Of a stretch of 33,698 bases of DNA, positions 1-6,750 are shown in pieces. The position numbers and the translations under genes are program-made. This stretch comes from Lachnospiraceae bacterium (GTDB taxonomy: Bacteria > Bacillota > Clostridia > Lachnospirales > Lachnospiraceae). The notes under the pieces are model-generated. The model made no database searches. It had not been told where the DNA came from and was given only the letters and a program-made list of their open reading frames with translations. The first letter of the stretch is position 1. Each line of letters starts with the position of its first letter. The stretch lies in assembly GCA_017469935.1 (NCBI GenBank), contig JAFUFL010000107.1, forward strand, positions 1 to 33,698, in the 5' to 3' direction.

Positions 1-1
1 C

Positions 2-304
2 ACACACAGGCTTCTGGTGCAGGGGCACCGCATTGACAATGTGGATGGCGGCGCCATGGTTGTGGCCGATGCGATTCAGATCCGACCGGTTTTCATTGCA
101 CCGTTTTTGGCCATTCCGATCCTGCTCTTGCTTCTCATTTACGTGCTGATCAGTACGAGTGCAAAAAAGCGCAAAGAGAGGGACTACAAAGCGGAATATA
201 TGGAGGAGAAAGGGATTGAAGAGCCGGAGCTGTCAGAATTATCGATGGAGGACCGGGATATGATCACGGAATCGATCAGATCATTTATGGACAAGAGAAA
301 GTAG
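2..304 (+). CDS. Class C sortase, C-terminal part (5' end outside window)
   Basis: The reading frame is open from the left edge, so this is the tail of a longer protein and the GTG at 17 is not its real start. It begins THRLLVQGHRID, matching the strand of class C (pilin-polymerising) sortases that carries the catalytic arginine in an NTHRLLVxGHR context. A membrane segment follows (about residues 32-53 of the visible part), then a charged cytoplasmic tail of about 45 residues ending SFMDKRK. A C-terminal membrane anchor is usual for class C sortases. The catalytic His and Cys would lie upstream and cannot be checked. The next gene encodes a protein with an IPQTG sorting signal, a plausible substrate. 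The identification rests on the short arginine motif plus context. Confidence 0.82.
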   Translation, partial: THRLLVQGHRIDNVDGGAMVVADAIQIRPVFIAPFLAIPILLLLLIYVLISTSAKKRKERDYKAEYMEEKGIEEPELSELSMEDRDMITESIRSFMDKRK

Positions 305-356
305 ATTTGCAGAAGGGGACATCTTTTAGAGCTCATCTTGCGGAAAGGGGCATTTT

Positions 357-1124
357 ATGAAGCTCATCAGGAAAACAGGTTTGAATAAAGCAGTAATGAG
401 TGCGGCAACATGTTTAACGCTGATCGCGGCTTTGCTGGTACCGGTCGTGCTGCCGCTGCCGCAGGCGGCGATCTCGGCGCACGCAGCTCAGAACGATGAA
501 ATGCCGGATCTGGACAGGACCGGGTCGATCAGTATCACGTTTCAATATTTTGACGAATCTAGCGGGAAGAAGCTTCCTGTGTCGGGCGGCAATTCGGTGG
601 GCCTCTACAAGGTAGCGGACGCGGTCGTCGACAACGGCTATAAATTTGTCGTCGATGAACGGTTTGCGGCGGCAGGAGAGATCCCTGCGACGGACGAGGA
701 ACTGGACAGCGCAAATCTTGAACTGGCTGAGAAAATGGCGGAGATCGCCTCGAGCGGCGCCATTGATTTCGATGCGGCGGCGCAGGAGATGGACGCGGAA
801 GGCAAGGTCAGCTTCGAAGGCCTCTCGGTAGGACTCTATCTTGTGATGCAGGACGCACAGGGAAGCGGCGACAACAAGTATGTGATCTCTCCGTTTCTGA
901 TCTCTATTCCTTACCGCAATCCGGACGGGACACTCACGTATGATGTAACTGCGGAGTCGAAGCCGATCGGAATCGGGAAGATCGAGCCTCCGCCGAAGCC
1001 GGACAAGCCCGACAAGCCGTCGCGCATTCCGCAGACCGGCCAGCTGTGGTGGCCCGTGATGGCACTGGGTATCGCAGGCGCGCTGTTCGTGCTGGCAGGC
1101 GTGGCCGTCAAAGTCAGAAAGTAG
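357..1124 (+). CDS. Sortase-anchored pilin-like surface protein (IPQTG)
   Basis: A 255-residue secreted wall protein. Residues 1-43 form a signal peptide (charged MKLIRK, a long hydrophobic core, an AHA-A type cleavage site). The mature part opens with PDLDRTGSISI and contains GLYKVAD and GLYLVMQD segments, the pattern of pilin-like beta-sandwich domains in clostridial sortase substrates. A proline/lysine linker (PPPKPDKPDKP) would span the wall. The sorting signal is complete: IPQTG at about 224-228, a hydrophobic segment at about 231-251, and a KVRK tail. The start follows a GGAAAGGGG ribosome binding site. It lies 52 bp after the sortase, consistent with an enzyme-substrate pair. It is paralogous to the protein at 2247-2951. 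Whether it is a pilus backbone, a minor pilin or a single anchored protein cannot be told. Confidence 0.85.
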   Translation: MKLIRKTGLNKAVMSAATCLTLIAALLVPVVLPLPQAAISAHAAQNDEMPDLDRTGSISITFQYFDESSGKKLPVSGGNSVGLYKVADAVVDNGYKFVVDERFAAAGEIPATDEELDSANLELAEKMAEIASSGAIDFDAAAQEMDAEGKVSFEGLSVGLYLVMQDAQGSGDNKYVISPFLISIPYRNPDGTLTYDVTAESKPIGIGKIEPPPKPDKPDKPSRIPQTGQLWWPVMALGIAGALFVLAGVAVKVRK

Positions 1125-1191
1125 GCAGCCCGCACGCGGCGCGGCGGCTCGCTCCGCGAGCCATGAATTAAATCACTAAACGTAAATCAGG

Positions 1192-1230
1192 GAAGACAGG
1201 GCGCGGGCCCTGTCTTCTTTTTGCTTTTTG
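1192..1230 (+). terminator. Intrinsic terminator of the sortase/pilin operon
   Basis: A perfect 10-bp stem (GAAGACAGGG with CCCTGTCTTC) and a 6-nt loop is followed by a T-rich run at 1218-1229. A second short hairpin (1146-1162, GGCTCGC/GCGAGCC) lies just upstream without a T tract. The terminator closes the plus-strand unit before the convergent DUF3800 gene. Confidence 0.88.
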
Positions 1231-1303
1231 TTAGTTGATTGAGACTGACTTGACCGGTGGGCATAAACAGTTTGCATTAGGGACTGACAATTAACCAATT
1301 CAT

Positions 1304-1981
1304 TTACAGCCACATCTTTTTTGATATAGGTTTGAGATAATTCTTTTTCAAATCGCGAAGGTTTCCGAAGAACTCCATTTCAGAGGCGGATACCGTACTT
1401 GACTCGACTTTTAGTCGAATAAGTTCCAAAGTGCAGAGAAGATCTGAGGCTTGGAAAAGACGATACTCAGAAGGTATAACACGTTTAAACTCGACGCGAG
1501 GAAGCAAAGAGTTAAACACGGACGCTAATATCTTATTAACTTCCGCCTGACCATTATCGTAGTATATTTTGACCAGGTCATAAGAAAGCAATTCCTGATA
1601 ATGATCTGTTATAAAACGTGAAATCAATTTTGAAAGCTTCGATACCATTTCGATGGAATCGGAAATATGCTTTTTCTCAATTGAAAAGGTCATGCATTTC
1701 ACATCACAATGCTTAACAAAAGTCATCATGCTGTTAAAGATTCGTCGACGGGTGTTTACTCTAAGAAAGGAGTATTCATTTTCTCTCCGGATTATAGGAC
1801 CGGTATGAACACAGTGATTCGGAAATCCAATAGCGGATAGGTCTTGGTCAAGCTTGAGAATTGGAGACGACAGATCTGTAGTTTGATCGTGAAAGACCAT
1901 AGAAATTATATAATAAGGAGAATGAAAGTCATAATCACCAAAATCTCCGGACTCGTCGATAAAAATGCCAAGTTCTTTCAA
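1304..1981 (-). CDS. DUF3800 domain protein (TTG start)
   Basis: A 225-residue protein of the DUF3800 family. It shows the N-terminal acidic signature IDESGD (residues 8-13) and the C-terminal QASDLLCTLE segment (177-186), whose Asp is characteristic. The family's molecular function is not settled; the spaced acidic residues suggest an RNase H-like nuclease fold, which is inference. The frame is open further upstream to 2056, but the likely start is TTG at 1981-1979: a strong GGAGG lies 8 nt before it, and the DNA upstream is a structured leader ending in an intrinsic terminator. The gene is more AT-rich than its neighbours and sits in opposite orientation between two paralogous surface-protein genes, suggesting an inserted cassette. 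No partner gene is visible, so promoter, leader and gene look like a self-contained unit. Confidence 0.85.
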   Translation of the reverse strand: MKELGIFIDESGDFGDYDFHSPYYIISMVFHDQTTDLSSPILKLDQDLSAIGFPNHCVHTGPIIRRENEYSFLRVNTRRRIFNSMMTFVKHCDVKCMTFSIEKKHISDSIEMVSKLSKLISRFITDHYQELLSYDLVKIYYDNGQAEVNKILASVFNSLLPRVEFKRVIPSEYRLFQASDLLCTLELIRLKVESSTVSASEMEFFGNLRDLKKNYLKPISKKMWL

Positions 1982-1997
1982 GTAAAGTTCCTCCGGT

Positions 1998-2024
1998 AAA
2001 AAAATGGCGGGGAACATCCCCGCC
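1998..2024 (-). terminator. Intrinsic terminator inside the DUF3800 leader
   Basis: On the minus strand, GGCGGGGA/TCCCCGCC makes an 8-bp GC-rich stem with a TGT loop, followed by A and seven T residues. It lies between the promoter and the ribosome binding site, so full-length mRNA requires readthrough. This is the geometry of transcription attenuation or of a terminated small RNA. Confidence 0.85.
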
Positions 2025-2076
2025 CTCGATGGACCCGGGTCTTGCGACCAGCCCATTGGTGTCTAGCACCATTTGT
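1998..2076 (-). ncRNA. Structured leader RNA upstream of the DUF3800 gene
   Basis: Between the predicted transcription start (near 2076) and the GGAGG, the minus strand folds into three consecutive hairpins. P1 is TGGTG/CACCA (2057-2071). P2 is an outer ATGG/CCAT stem (2029-2056) with an internal loop and an inner GGTC/GACC stem closed by a GCAA (GNRA) tetraloop (2038-2049). P3 is the terminator at 2006-2024. Several RNA motifs associated with DUF3800 genes were reported in comparative-genomics work (the DUF3800 motif series). This leader fits that setting, but I cannot assign it to a numbered motif. A cis-acting attenuator or an RNA partner of the protein are both possible. Confidence 0.6.
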
Positions 2077-2082
2077 AATTAT

Positions 2083-2111
2083 ATTGTAGTAAATGACATA
2101 GTTCGTGTCAA
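2083..2111 (-). promoter_or_regulatory. Sigma-A promoter of the DUF3800 unit
   Basis: On the minus strand a perfect -35 box TTGACA (2111-2106), a 17-bp spacer and a -10 box TACAAT (2088-2083) predict transcription starting near 2076, just before the first leader hairpin. Confidence 0.8.
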
Positions 2112-2190
2112 GAGGTAAAGAAATATTACTTGACCTATACATCCTTGACGTATTCATCGGCCGGAACCATTCGGAAGCCCTCTTGCAAAC

Positions 2191-2219
2191 TTGTAAAGAA
2201 TCTCCCGAAATGCTATTGT
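2191..2219 (+). promoter_or_regulatory. Possible promoter of the second pilin-like gene
   Basis: TTGTAA (2191-2196), a 17-bp spacer and TATTGT (2214-2219) lie 27 bp before the chosen start. Both boxes are imperfect. A separate promoter is expected because the DUF3800 cassette interrupts the operon. Confidence 0.35.
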
Positions 2220-2246
2220 TATAAAAGATGTTTCAGGAGAATAACG

Positions 2247-2951
2247 ATGAACTCAATGCATCAATCATATAAAGCAATAAAAAAAATGCTCTGCACGTTT
2301 CTATTCTGCACGGTCTTGGTCAGCTCTGTTTTGCTCGGGTCATTATTGACCGGTGGAGCGACCGCGAAGGCGGCCGAGCCGAACGAGCCGACTGCCGACG
2401 AGCAGACCATTCCGGATCTTTCGCAGACCGGTTCGCTGACGGTCGCCTTCACAAATGAGGCCGGCGAGCCCGACAAGTTTGGCAACAAGGTGGGACTCTA
2501 CAAGGTGGCGAACCTGCAAGTCGAGGACGGCTTCAGCCTCGTCTACGACGAGCTGTTTGAGTCGGTCGGGGAGCCGCCGTGCAGGGATGCCCAGCTGGGC
2601 GCGGACCTCGCGCAGAAGCTCAACGAGACCGCGGAGATCAAGGGCATTTCCCTGGATGCGCCCTCCGAAGAGATCTGGTCGGACGGGACTGTCACATTTA
2701 AGGGCGTGGACGCCGGGCTCTACCTGGTGGTACAGACCTACAGGGTCTCGGACAGCGAGAAGGCCGTGATCCGGCCTTTTCTGGCGATGATTCCGGAGAG
2801 ACGGGCGGACGGGACACTGAATTATGATGTCAAAATATCGTCGGCCGGGGCCTCTGACCGAAAAGCCGGTTCCGAGAGCCAGAATAAGATGCTGTCAGAG
2901 ATCACGCCTGACTCGAAACTTCCCAATACGGGCGGATTCTTTTTTGACTGA
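2247..2951 (+). CDS. Pilin-like surface protein truncated after LPNTG
   Basis: A 234-residue secreted protein. The ATG at 2247 is preceded by AGGAGA at 6 nt and starts directly into a signal peptide (basic stretch, hydrophobic LCTFLFCTVLVSSVLLGSLL, Ala-rich cleavage region), so the open frame upstream to 2130 is not coding. The mature region begins IPDLSQTGSLTVAF and has GLYKVAN and GLYLVVQT segments, paralogous to the protein at 357-1124. The C-terminus reads KLPNTGGFFFD and stops. The hydrophobic span and basic tail needed to hold a sortase substrate in the membrane are absent, and neither alternative frame downstream encodes one. It may be a decayed gene, a protein released to the medium, or a protein anchored some other way. 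An HAD phosphatase gene follows 41 bp later. Confidence 0.8.
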   Translation: MNSMHQSYKAIKKMLCTFLFCTVLVSSVLLGSLLTGGATAKAAEPNEPTADEQTIPDLSQTGSLTVAFTNEAGEPDKFGNKVGLYKVANLQVEDGFSLVYDELFESVGEPPCRDAQLGADLAQKLNETAEIKGISLDAPSEEIWSDGTVTFKGVDAGLYLVVQTYRVSDSEKAVIRPFLAMIPERRADGTLNYDVKISSAGASDRKAGSESQNKMLSEITPDSKLPNTGGFFFD

Positions 2952-2992
2952 AATCTGTTTGGACGGGGGCTTTTTGGCGGAGGAGTGGGATT

Positions 2993-3559
2993 ATGAAAGC
3001 GTTTGATTTTGATAATACTCTGTATCGCGGAGAGAGTTCGCTGGACTTCTCGCTCTACATGATCCGGACTAACAAGAAGATCCTGCTGTATCTGCCGGTG
3101 ATCCTGACAAATACGGTCAAGTACAAGCTGTGCCTTGTGGACCGGGAGGAGCTGGGCGATACGATCAACAAATACATGAAGATCCTCATCCGGGACAAGA
3201 GAGAGCTTCTGTCGCTGGTGGGGAAATTCTGGAAGACGCACGCCGACCGCCTGGATGCGGACATGCTGCGGCGCGTCGGGCCGGACGACCTGATCATTAC
3301 GGCCGGGCCGAGCTTTCTGCTGGACGGGATCCGGGACCGTCTGGGTACGCAAAATATCATCGCCTCAGAGGTTGACCTTGACAAGAGAGAGATTACGCAT
3401 TTTAATTTTAAAGAAAATAAGGTGCGCAGATTTCGCGAGCTGTATGGGGATGCGAGGATCAAGAGCTTCTATACGGATTCTTACAATGACCAGGCGGTGA
3501 TGGATATTTCTGATAAGGTCTTTCTGGTTAAAAAGGGAAAGGTAAAGCGGATCAAATAG
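2993..3559 (+). CDS. HAD-superfamily IB phosphatase
   Basis: A 188-residue protein with the nucleophile motif DFDNT (residues 5-9, DxDxT) and a late segment FYTDSYNDQAVMD supplying the acidic loop IV, as in phosphoserine-phosphatase-like HAD-IB enzymes. About 90 helical residues between these motifs form the C1 cap. It should act on a small phosphorylated metabolite; the substrate is not predictable. The ATG has GGAGGAG 7 nt upstream. Length is normal for a compact HAD-IB member. It follows the truncated pilin gene with no terminator between, so they may be cotranscribed. Confidence 0.8.
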   Translation: MKAFDFDNTLYRGESSLDFSLYMIRTNKKILLYLPVILTNTVKYKLCLVDREELGDTINKYMKILIRDKRELLSLVGKFWKTHADRLDADMLRRVGPDDLIITAGPSFLLDGIRDRLGTQNIIASEVDLDKREITHFNFKENKVRRFRELYGDARIKSFYTDSYNDQAVMDISDKVFLVKKGKVKRIK

Positions 3560-3621
3560 CGCGCAAGAAAACGGTACAAATTCAGGCAGGACAGGCCAAA
3601 ATCGTCAAAAAGGAGAATGCT

Positions 3622-3948
3622 ATGACAGAAAAAGAATTACTCAAACTGAAAAAATCAGAACTTCTGGAGATCATGCTGGCGCAGAGCAAGGAAATCGATT
3701 CCCTGCGCGAGCAGCTCGCCGAGGCCGAGGAGAAACTTGCATCGCGCAAGATCGCGATCAAGGAGTCCGGATCGATCGCGGAGGCTTCGCTGAAGCTGAC
3801 TAAGATATTTGAAGAGGCCCAGAAAGCCGCGGATCTCTATGTGGACAACGTGAAGAGAAGAGCGCGCATGGAAGAGAAGAAAGCCAGGCAGAAAGTGGAA
3901 GAGGGCGCCGGCAGTGCTGCTGCGGAAGCGGATACGGATGCTAATTAA
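3622..3948 (+). CDS. Small coiled-coil protein with disrupted tail
   Basis: A 108-residue highly charged protein, predicted coiled coil over about residues 1-55 (LLKLKKSELLEIMLAQSKE, then SLREQLAEAEEKL) with a second helical stretch at 60-95. I recognise it as a family frequent near surface and sortase genes of clostridia, sometimes mislabelled as a DNA repair protein; no enzymatic motif is present. DivIVA-like or membrane-associated scaffolding is possible but unproven. The ribosome binding site is AAGGAGA. The frame stops at TAA 3946-3948 inside an Ala/Asp/Asn-rich tail. In the +1 frame the same tail composition continues to 4003, so the present stop probably arose by a small indel. Confidence 0.7.
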   Translation: MTEKELLKLKKSELLEIMLAQSKEIDSLREQLAEAEEKLASRKIAIKESGSIAEASLKLTKIFEEAQKAADLYVDNVKRRARMEEKKARQKVEEGAGSAAAEADTDAN

Positions 3949-4003
3949 TGCCAATGCCGATTCCAATGCTAATACCAATTCCAATGCGGGGAATGAGGGA
4001 TAA
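3943..4003 (+). repeat. Low-complexity Asn/Ala tail continuing in another frame
   Basis: From 3947 the +1 frame reads NANADSNANTNSNAGNEG and ends at TAA 4001-4003. This matches the character of the upstream tail (EADTDAN). The underlying DNA is a degenerate AATGCC/AATACC/GATTCC tract, prone to slippage. Confidence 0.6.
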
Positions 4004-4024
4004 AGCGGGGCGGAGGCTCTCTAA

Positions 4025-4194
4025 AAAAGTCAATATGCTTTTTTTAAACCCTTCTTCGGTGGAATATCCACCGAAGAAGGGGACAGAAACAGACCTATAG
4101 ATCCCTTAGGCAGTCATAGTGCCTATTCTGAAACCCTTCTTCAGTGGAATATCCACCGAAGAAGGGTTTTTAAATAGGGGATACAGAAAATTTG
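4025..4194 (+). repeat. Double-hairpin dispersed repeat, copy A
   Basis: A ~170-bp element also present, in the same orientation, at 30346-30515. It holds two hairpins with arms CCCTTCTTCGGTGGA/TCCACCGAAGAAGGG. The first (4049-4081) is perfect with an ATA loop; the second (4134-4166) has one A/C mismatch. Shared flanking text includes AAAAGTCA before hairpin 1, GGACAGAAACAGACCTATAG between the hairpins and ACAGAAAATTTG at the end. The second hairpin is followed by TTTTT (4167-4171) and could terminate plus-strand transcription. Internally the element looks like two degenerate units, each AGTCATAGTGC-like text plus a hairpin plus ACAGAAA. Confidence 0.88.
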
Positions 4195-4274
4195 CGGGCA
4201 ATACAATTAGGTGCCGCCAGCGCAGGTGCTTTTCCACCGTGCTTTTTGGCACAAACTTATTAATTAATAAAAAT

Positions 4275-4332
4275 ATCTCCCAATCAACGCCTCGGAATTC
4301 ACACCGAGAGCTGAGATTGGGAGATGCTTTTT
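4275..4332 (+). terminator. Compound hairpin with T tract
   Basis: An 11-bp outer stem (ATCTCCCAATC with GATTGGGAGAT, 4275-4285 and 4315-4325) encloses an inner CTCGG/CCGAG stem (4291-4295 and 4304-4308). It is followed by GCTTTTT on the plus strand and, read the other way, by ATTTTTATT. It could act as a bidirectional terminator between the convergent coiled-coil and DUF6020-like genes, or be the remains of a small RNA. Confidence 0.6.
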
Positions 4333-4363
4333 ACATAGAGCATCCGAATGCCTAAAGCTATGG

Positions 4364-4388
4364 AAAAAGCTTCCTGATTCGACAGGAA
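4364..4388 (-). terminator. Weak terminator for the DUF6020-like gene
   Basis: Read on the minus strand, TTCCTG/CAGGAA (4388-4371, 6-nt loop) is followed by GCTTTTTCC. The stem is short. It lies about 190 bp past the stop codon of the minus-strand gene. I see no gene in the intervening 4389-4579 segment. Confidence 0.4.
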
Positions 4389-4579
4389 ATCTTCTTTTTC
4401 CGGAGTCCTTTGGAAGCTGTTTTCGCAGAAATGGCTGATTATGCCTAAAAAGTTCGCGTTGGACCATACGGGATGTCCGGTGGCCTCCATACCAGGCAGC
4501 TTGCTGCTGCACTGTATGGGGGCAGGTTGATCAAATTTCCCCCATATGATCCAACCAGGGCAGAACACCCGCCCGGGTA

Positions 4580-6565
4580 TCACTTCCTCCGCGCCCCAAT
4601 CCCCATGACCAGCGGCAGCGTGTAGAACTGTGGCAGTCCGTAGCGCGCCATCGCGTAGGGACTCACCCAGAGGACGAGGACGCAGACCGCGATCGGGAGC
4701 AGGCAGCCGAGGGATTTCAGGCGGCGGCCCTTGAAGTCCGGGAGCAGGAGCACCCGCAGCAGGGCGGCCAGCGGCAGCCACCAGGTGTAGAGCACGCACT
4801 GGAAGAGGAGCCCGACGCCCGGCAGGGCGGTCAGCCATTTGTAGACTGTCTGGACTGCGTCGCGGAAGGGGGCGAGCTTCGGGGGGTTTGGTATTTTGAC
4901 GTATTGAGTTGTCGGAAATTCGTAGTAGACCCGTATAGTTTCCGTGGGCGTGAAGAAGCCGCCGGCCGTGCCGAACAGGGCGTTCAGGCCTGAGAGCGGG
5001 TAGCGGGCGAAAAGCTGCAGCCAGAGGCGCTTGTAGGCGCTGAGCTGGTCGGCGGTGGCCTCGTAGTTGAAGAGTTTTTTGACCTCGTCGTAGTTGTAGC
5101 TGCTGTAGGATTCTTCTACTTTGGACAGGTCGATGACCGCGCCGATGGCCTGCACCTCCTGCGGCGACAGCTCGTCCTTGTGGTCGAGGTAGGTGCGCGC
5201 CGTCATCTGCATCGTGAAGCCGATGGACTCCTGCTTGCCGCCCGCGAAGATGTTGCACATGGGGAAGATCACGTGGGGCAGCAGCACCAGGACCAGCAGC
5301 GCCGGCAGGATCCAGCTCGCCGCCCACTCGGCCCATTTGCGGCGGACCGTCGGCGCCAGGATCAGCACCAGATTGCAGATCAGGACAAAATAGACCCCCG
5401 TCTTCTTCGTCAGCGCCAGCAGGATTGCCAAAATAGTGAGCGAAACCATTCGCCGCCCGCTTGCGCCTTCAAGCATGATTACCGCGTAGAGCAGGTAGTA
5501 GGCGATGAAGAGCATGCTGTAGAGGGAGTCTTTGAGCATGCCGATCGTGTACAGGCCGATAAAGGGCGCAAGGCCCAGAAACAGGAAACCTGCTTTCCTG
5601 TAGGCGTAGGGAACGCCGAATTTCTCCATGCGGCACAGCATCAGCGACATAAAGAGCGCCGTTATGGCCGCCTGGAGCGCGCAGTAGGCAAAGGCTCCGC
5701 GGACGGGGCCGCCCAGAAGGCCGCCCACCGTCTCCGTAAAGAACGTAAAGATCAGCGTATCCACTACCGGATGATGGTCATTCAGAAAGCAGCTGATCTT
5801 TGGCTCGCCCTCGTTCCAGTTGATCTCGATGGGCATGGTTCCGGTGGTGAAGTCTTTGATCTGGTTGGTGGTATCCATGCTGGCCACGCCGGGGTAGAAC
5901 GCCAGCAGGTAGGGCAGGAACAGGCACAGGAGCAGGATCCATGTCAGGATCACGCTGCGGGGGGACCAGGAGAAGAGAAGATGGAGGCGGGAGGCTGATG
6001 CTTGGCTGGGCATCTCAGGGATATCATTTTCTGGGGGAGTAACCAATGCCGCGGAGTCGTTGGCCGCGCCGAGTGCCTCTGCTTCAGGACACTCCGCAAG
6101 AACCGCCTTCCGATCGAACCGATCCAGCAGCTTCCAGCCGATCACAAAAAGCACAAGATAGACCAGAACCTGAAGTCCGGTGGTCACATATTCGGCAGTC
6201 GTCGAGAAGCCGAACTGCTTGGTCCGCCTGACATGTTCGACTAATACAGTAAAGAAAGCAAGTGCCAGAGCAAAGGCAATGGCAAGGATGCTTTTAAAAA
6301 GGCCGAGTCCCGCAAAGGAGATGGGGGCCGGAGAGGCGATGGGTTTCTCGTCGGAGTTTGGGATGGGTTCTGCGGGGGCGTTTGTGGTACCAGCGGCGGA
6401 ATCGTCGGGTGCACTCGTAACGGAAGAAACATCAAGGTCAGTGGGGGCGTCTGGTGCAGAAGCTGCACCAATGTCAGTTGGTTCCGTCTTCGCGGAAGCT
6501 GAATCCGGCTGTTCTATAGCCGGCGCAGGAAGTTCGCTATTGACTTGTTCGTAAGGGTCGTTCAT
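4580..6565 (-). CDS. Multi-pass membrane protein, DUF6020-like
   Basis: A 661-residue polytopic membrane protein. Residues ~10-83 form a low-complexity Ala/Pro/Asp/Ser-rich cytoplasmic tail. About a dozen membrane segments follow, the first near 90-110. Between later segments lie YPGVASMDTTNQI (about 224-236) and NDHHPVVDTL (about 262-271), acidic and His-containing loop motifs recalling GT-C type glycosyltransferases; the family best matches DUF6020. A role in moving sugars at the outer membrane face is inferred only from topology and the adjacent glycan locus. The ATG at 6565 is chosen because AAAGG lies about 10 nt upstream; a TTG at 6607 would add 14 residues but has no clear ribosome binding site. 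It is transcribed alone, opposite to the polysaccharide locus. Confidence 0.72.
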   Translation of the reverse strand: MNDPYEQVNSELPAPAIEQPDSASAKTEPTDIGAASAPDAPTDLDVSSVTSAPDDSAAGTTNAPAEPIPNSDEKPIASPAPISFAGLGLFKSILAIAFALALAFFTVLVEHVRRTKQFGFSTTAEYVTTGLQVLVYLVLFVIGWKLLDRFDRKAVLAECPEAEALGAANDSAALVTPPENDIPEMPSQASASRLHLLFSWSPRSVILTWILLLCLFLPYLLAFYPGVASMDTTNQIKDFTTGTMPIEINWNEGEPKISCFLNDHHPVVDTLIFTFFTETVGGLLGGPVRGAFAYCALQAAITALFMSLMLCRMEKFGVPYAYRKAGFLFLGLAPFIGLYTIGMLKDSLYSMLFIAYYLLYAVIMLEGASGRRMVSLTILAILLALTKKTGVYFVLICNLVLILAPTVRRKWAEWAASWILPALLVLVLLPHVIFPMCNIFAGGKQESIGFTMQMTARTYLDHKDELSPQEVQAIGAVIDLSKVEESYSSYNYDEVKKLFNYEATADQLSAYKRLWLQLFARYPLSGLNALFGTAGGFFTPTETIRVYYEFPTTQYVKIPNPPKLAPFRDAVQTVYKWLTALPGVGLLFQCVLYTWWLPLAALLRVLLLPDFKGRRLKSLGCLLPIAVCVLVLWVSPYAMARYGLPQFYTLPLVMGIGARRK

Positions 6566-6642
6566 AAGAAATAACCTTTCTATATGTTTAGTAGGGATAT
6601 GACTCAATAAAAAGACTTGTAAATAGTTGTATCACCTATATG

Positions 6643-6671
6643 AGAATATCATTGTGGGAGTAGGCATGCAA
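6643..6671 (-). promoter_or_regulatory. Candidate promoter of the DUF6020-like gene
   Basis: On the minus strand TTGCAT (6671-6666), a 17-bp spacer and TATTCT (6648-6643) lie about 78 bp before the ATG. The boxes match 4 of 6 and 5 of 6 consensus bases. Confidence 0.45.
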
Positions 6672-6750
6672 GAAATGATGATCATGCATTGAAATAGTCT
6701 TTGAGAATATTCATGAAATAGGAGGAATGAGCGAATTTGCTGTGCACAGC

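Noticed and set aside
1982-2056. N-terminal extension of the DUF3800 protein from the ATG at 2056
   Set aside because: The 25 extra codons read through the leader hairpins and terminator; the GGAGG-TTG start matches the family N-terminus.
2130-2246. 39-residue extension of the second pilin-like protein
   Set aside because: It precedes the signal peptide, lacks a ribosome binding site and overlaps the candidate promoter; the ATG at 2247 fits better.
4264-4579. Possible short minus-strand gene after the DUF6020-like gene
   Set aside because: The 82-codon frame overlaps the compound hairpin and lacks a ribosome binding site or any recognisable motif.
4299-5336. Long minus-strand open frame overlapping the 3' part of the DUF6020-like gene
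   Set aside because: It is an alternative frame of the real membrane-protein gene, Arg/Pro/Ala-rich with no membrane or domain pattern.
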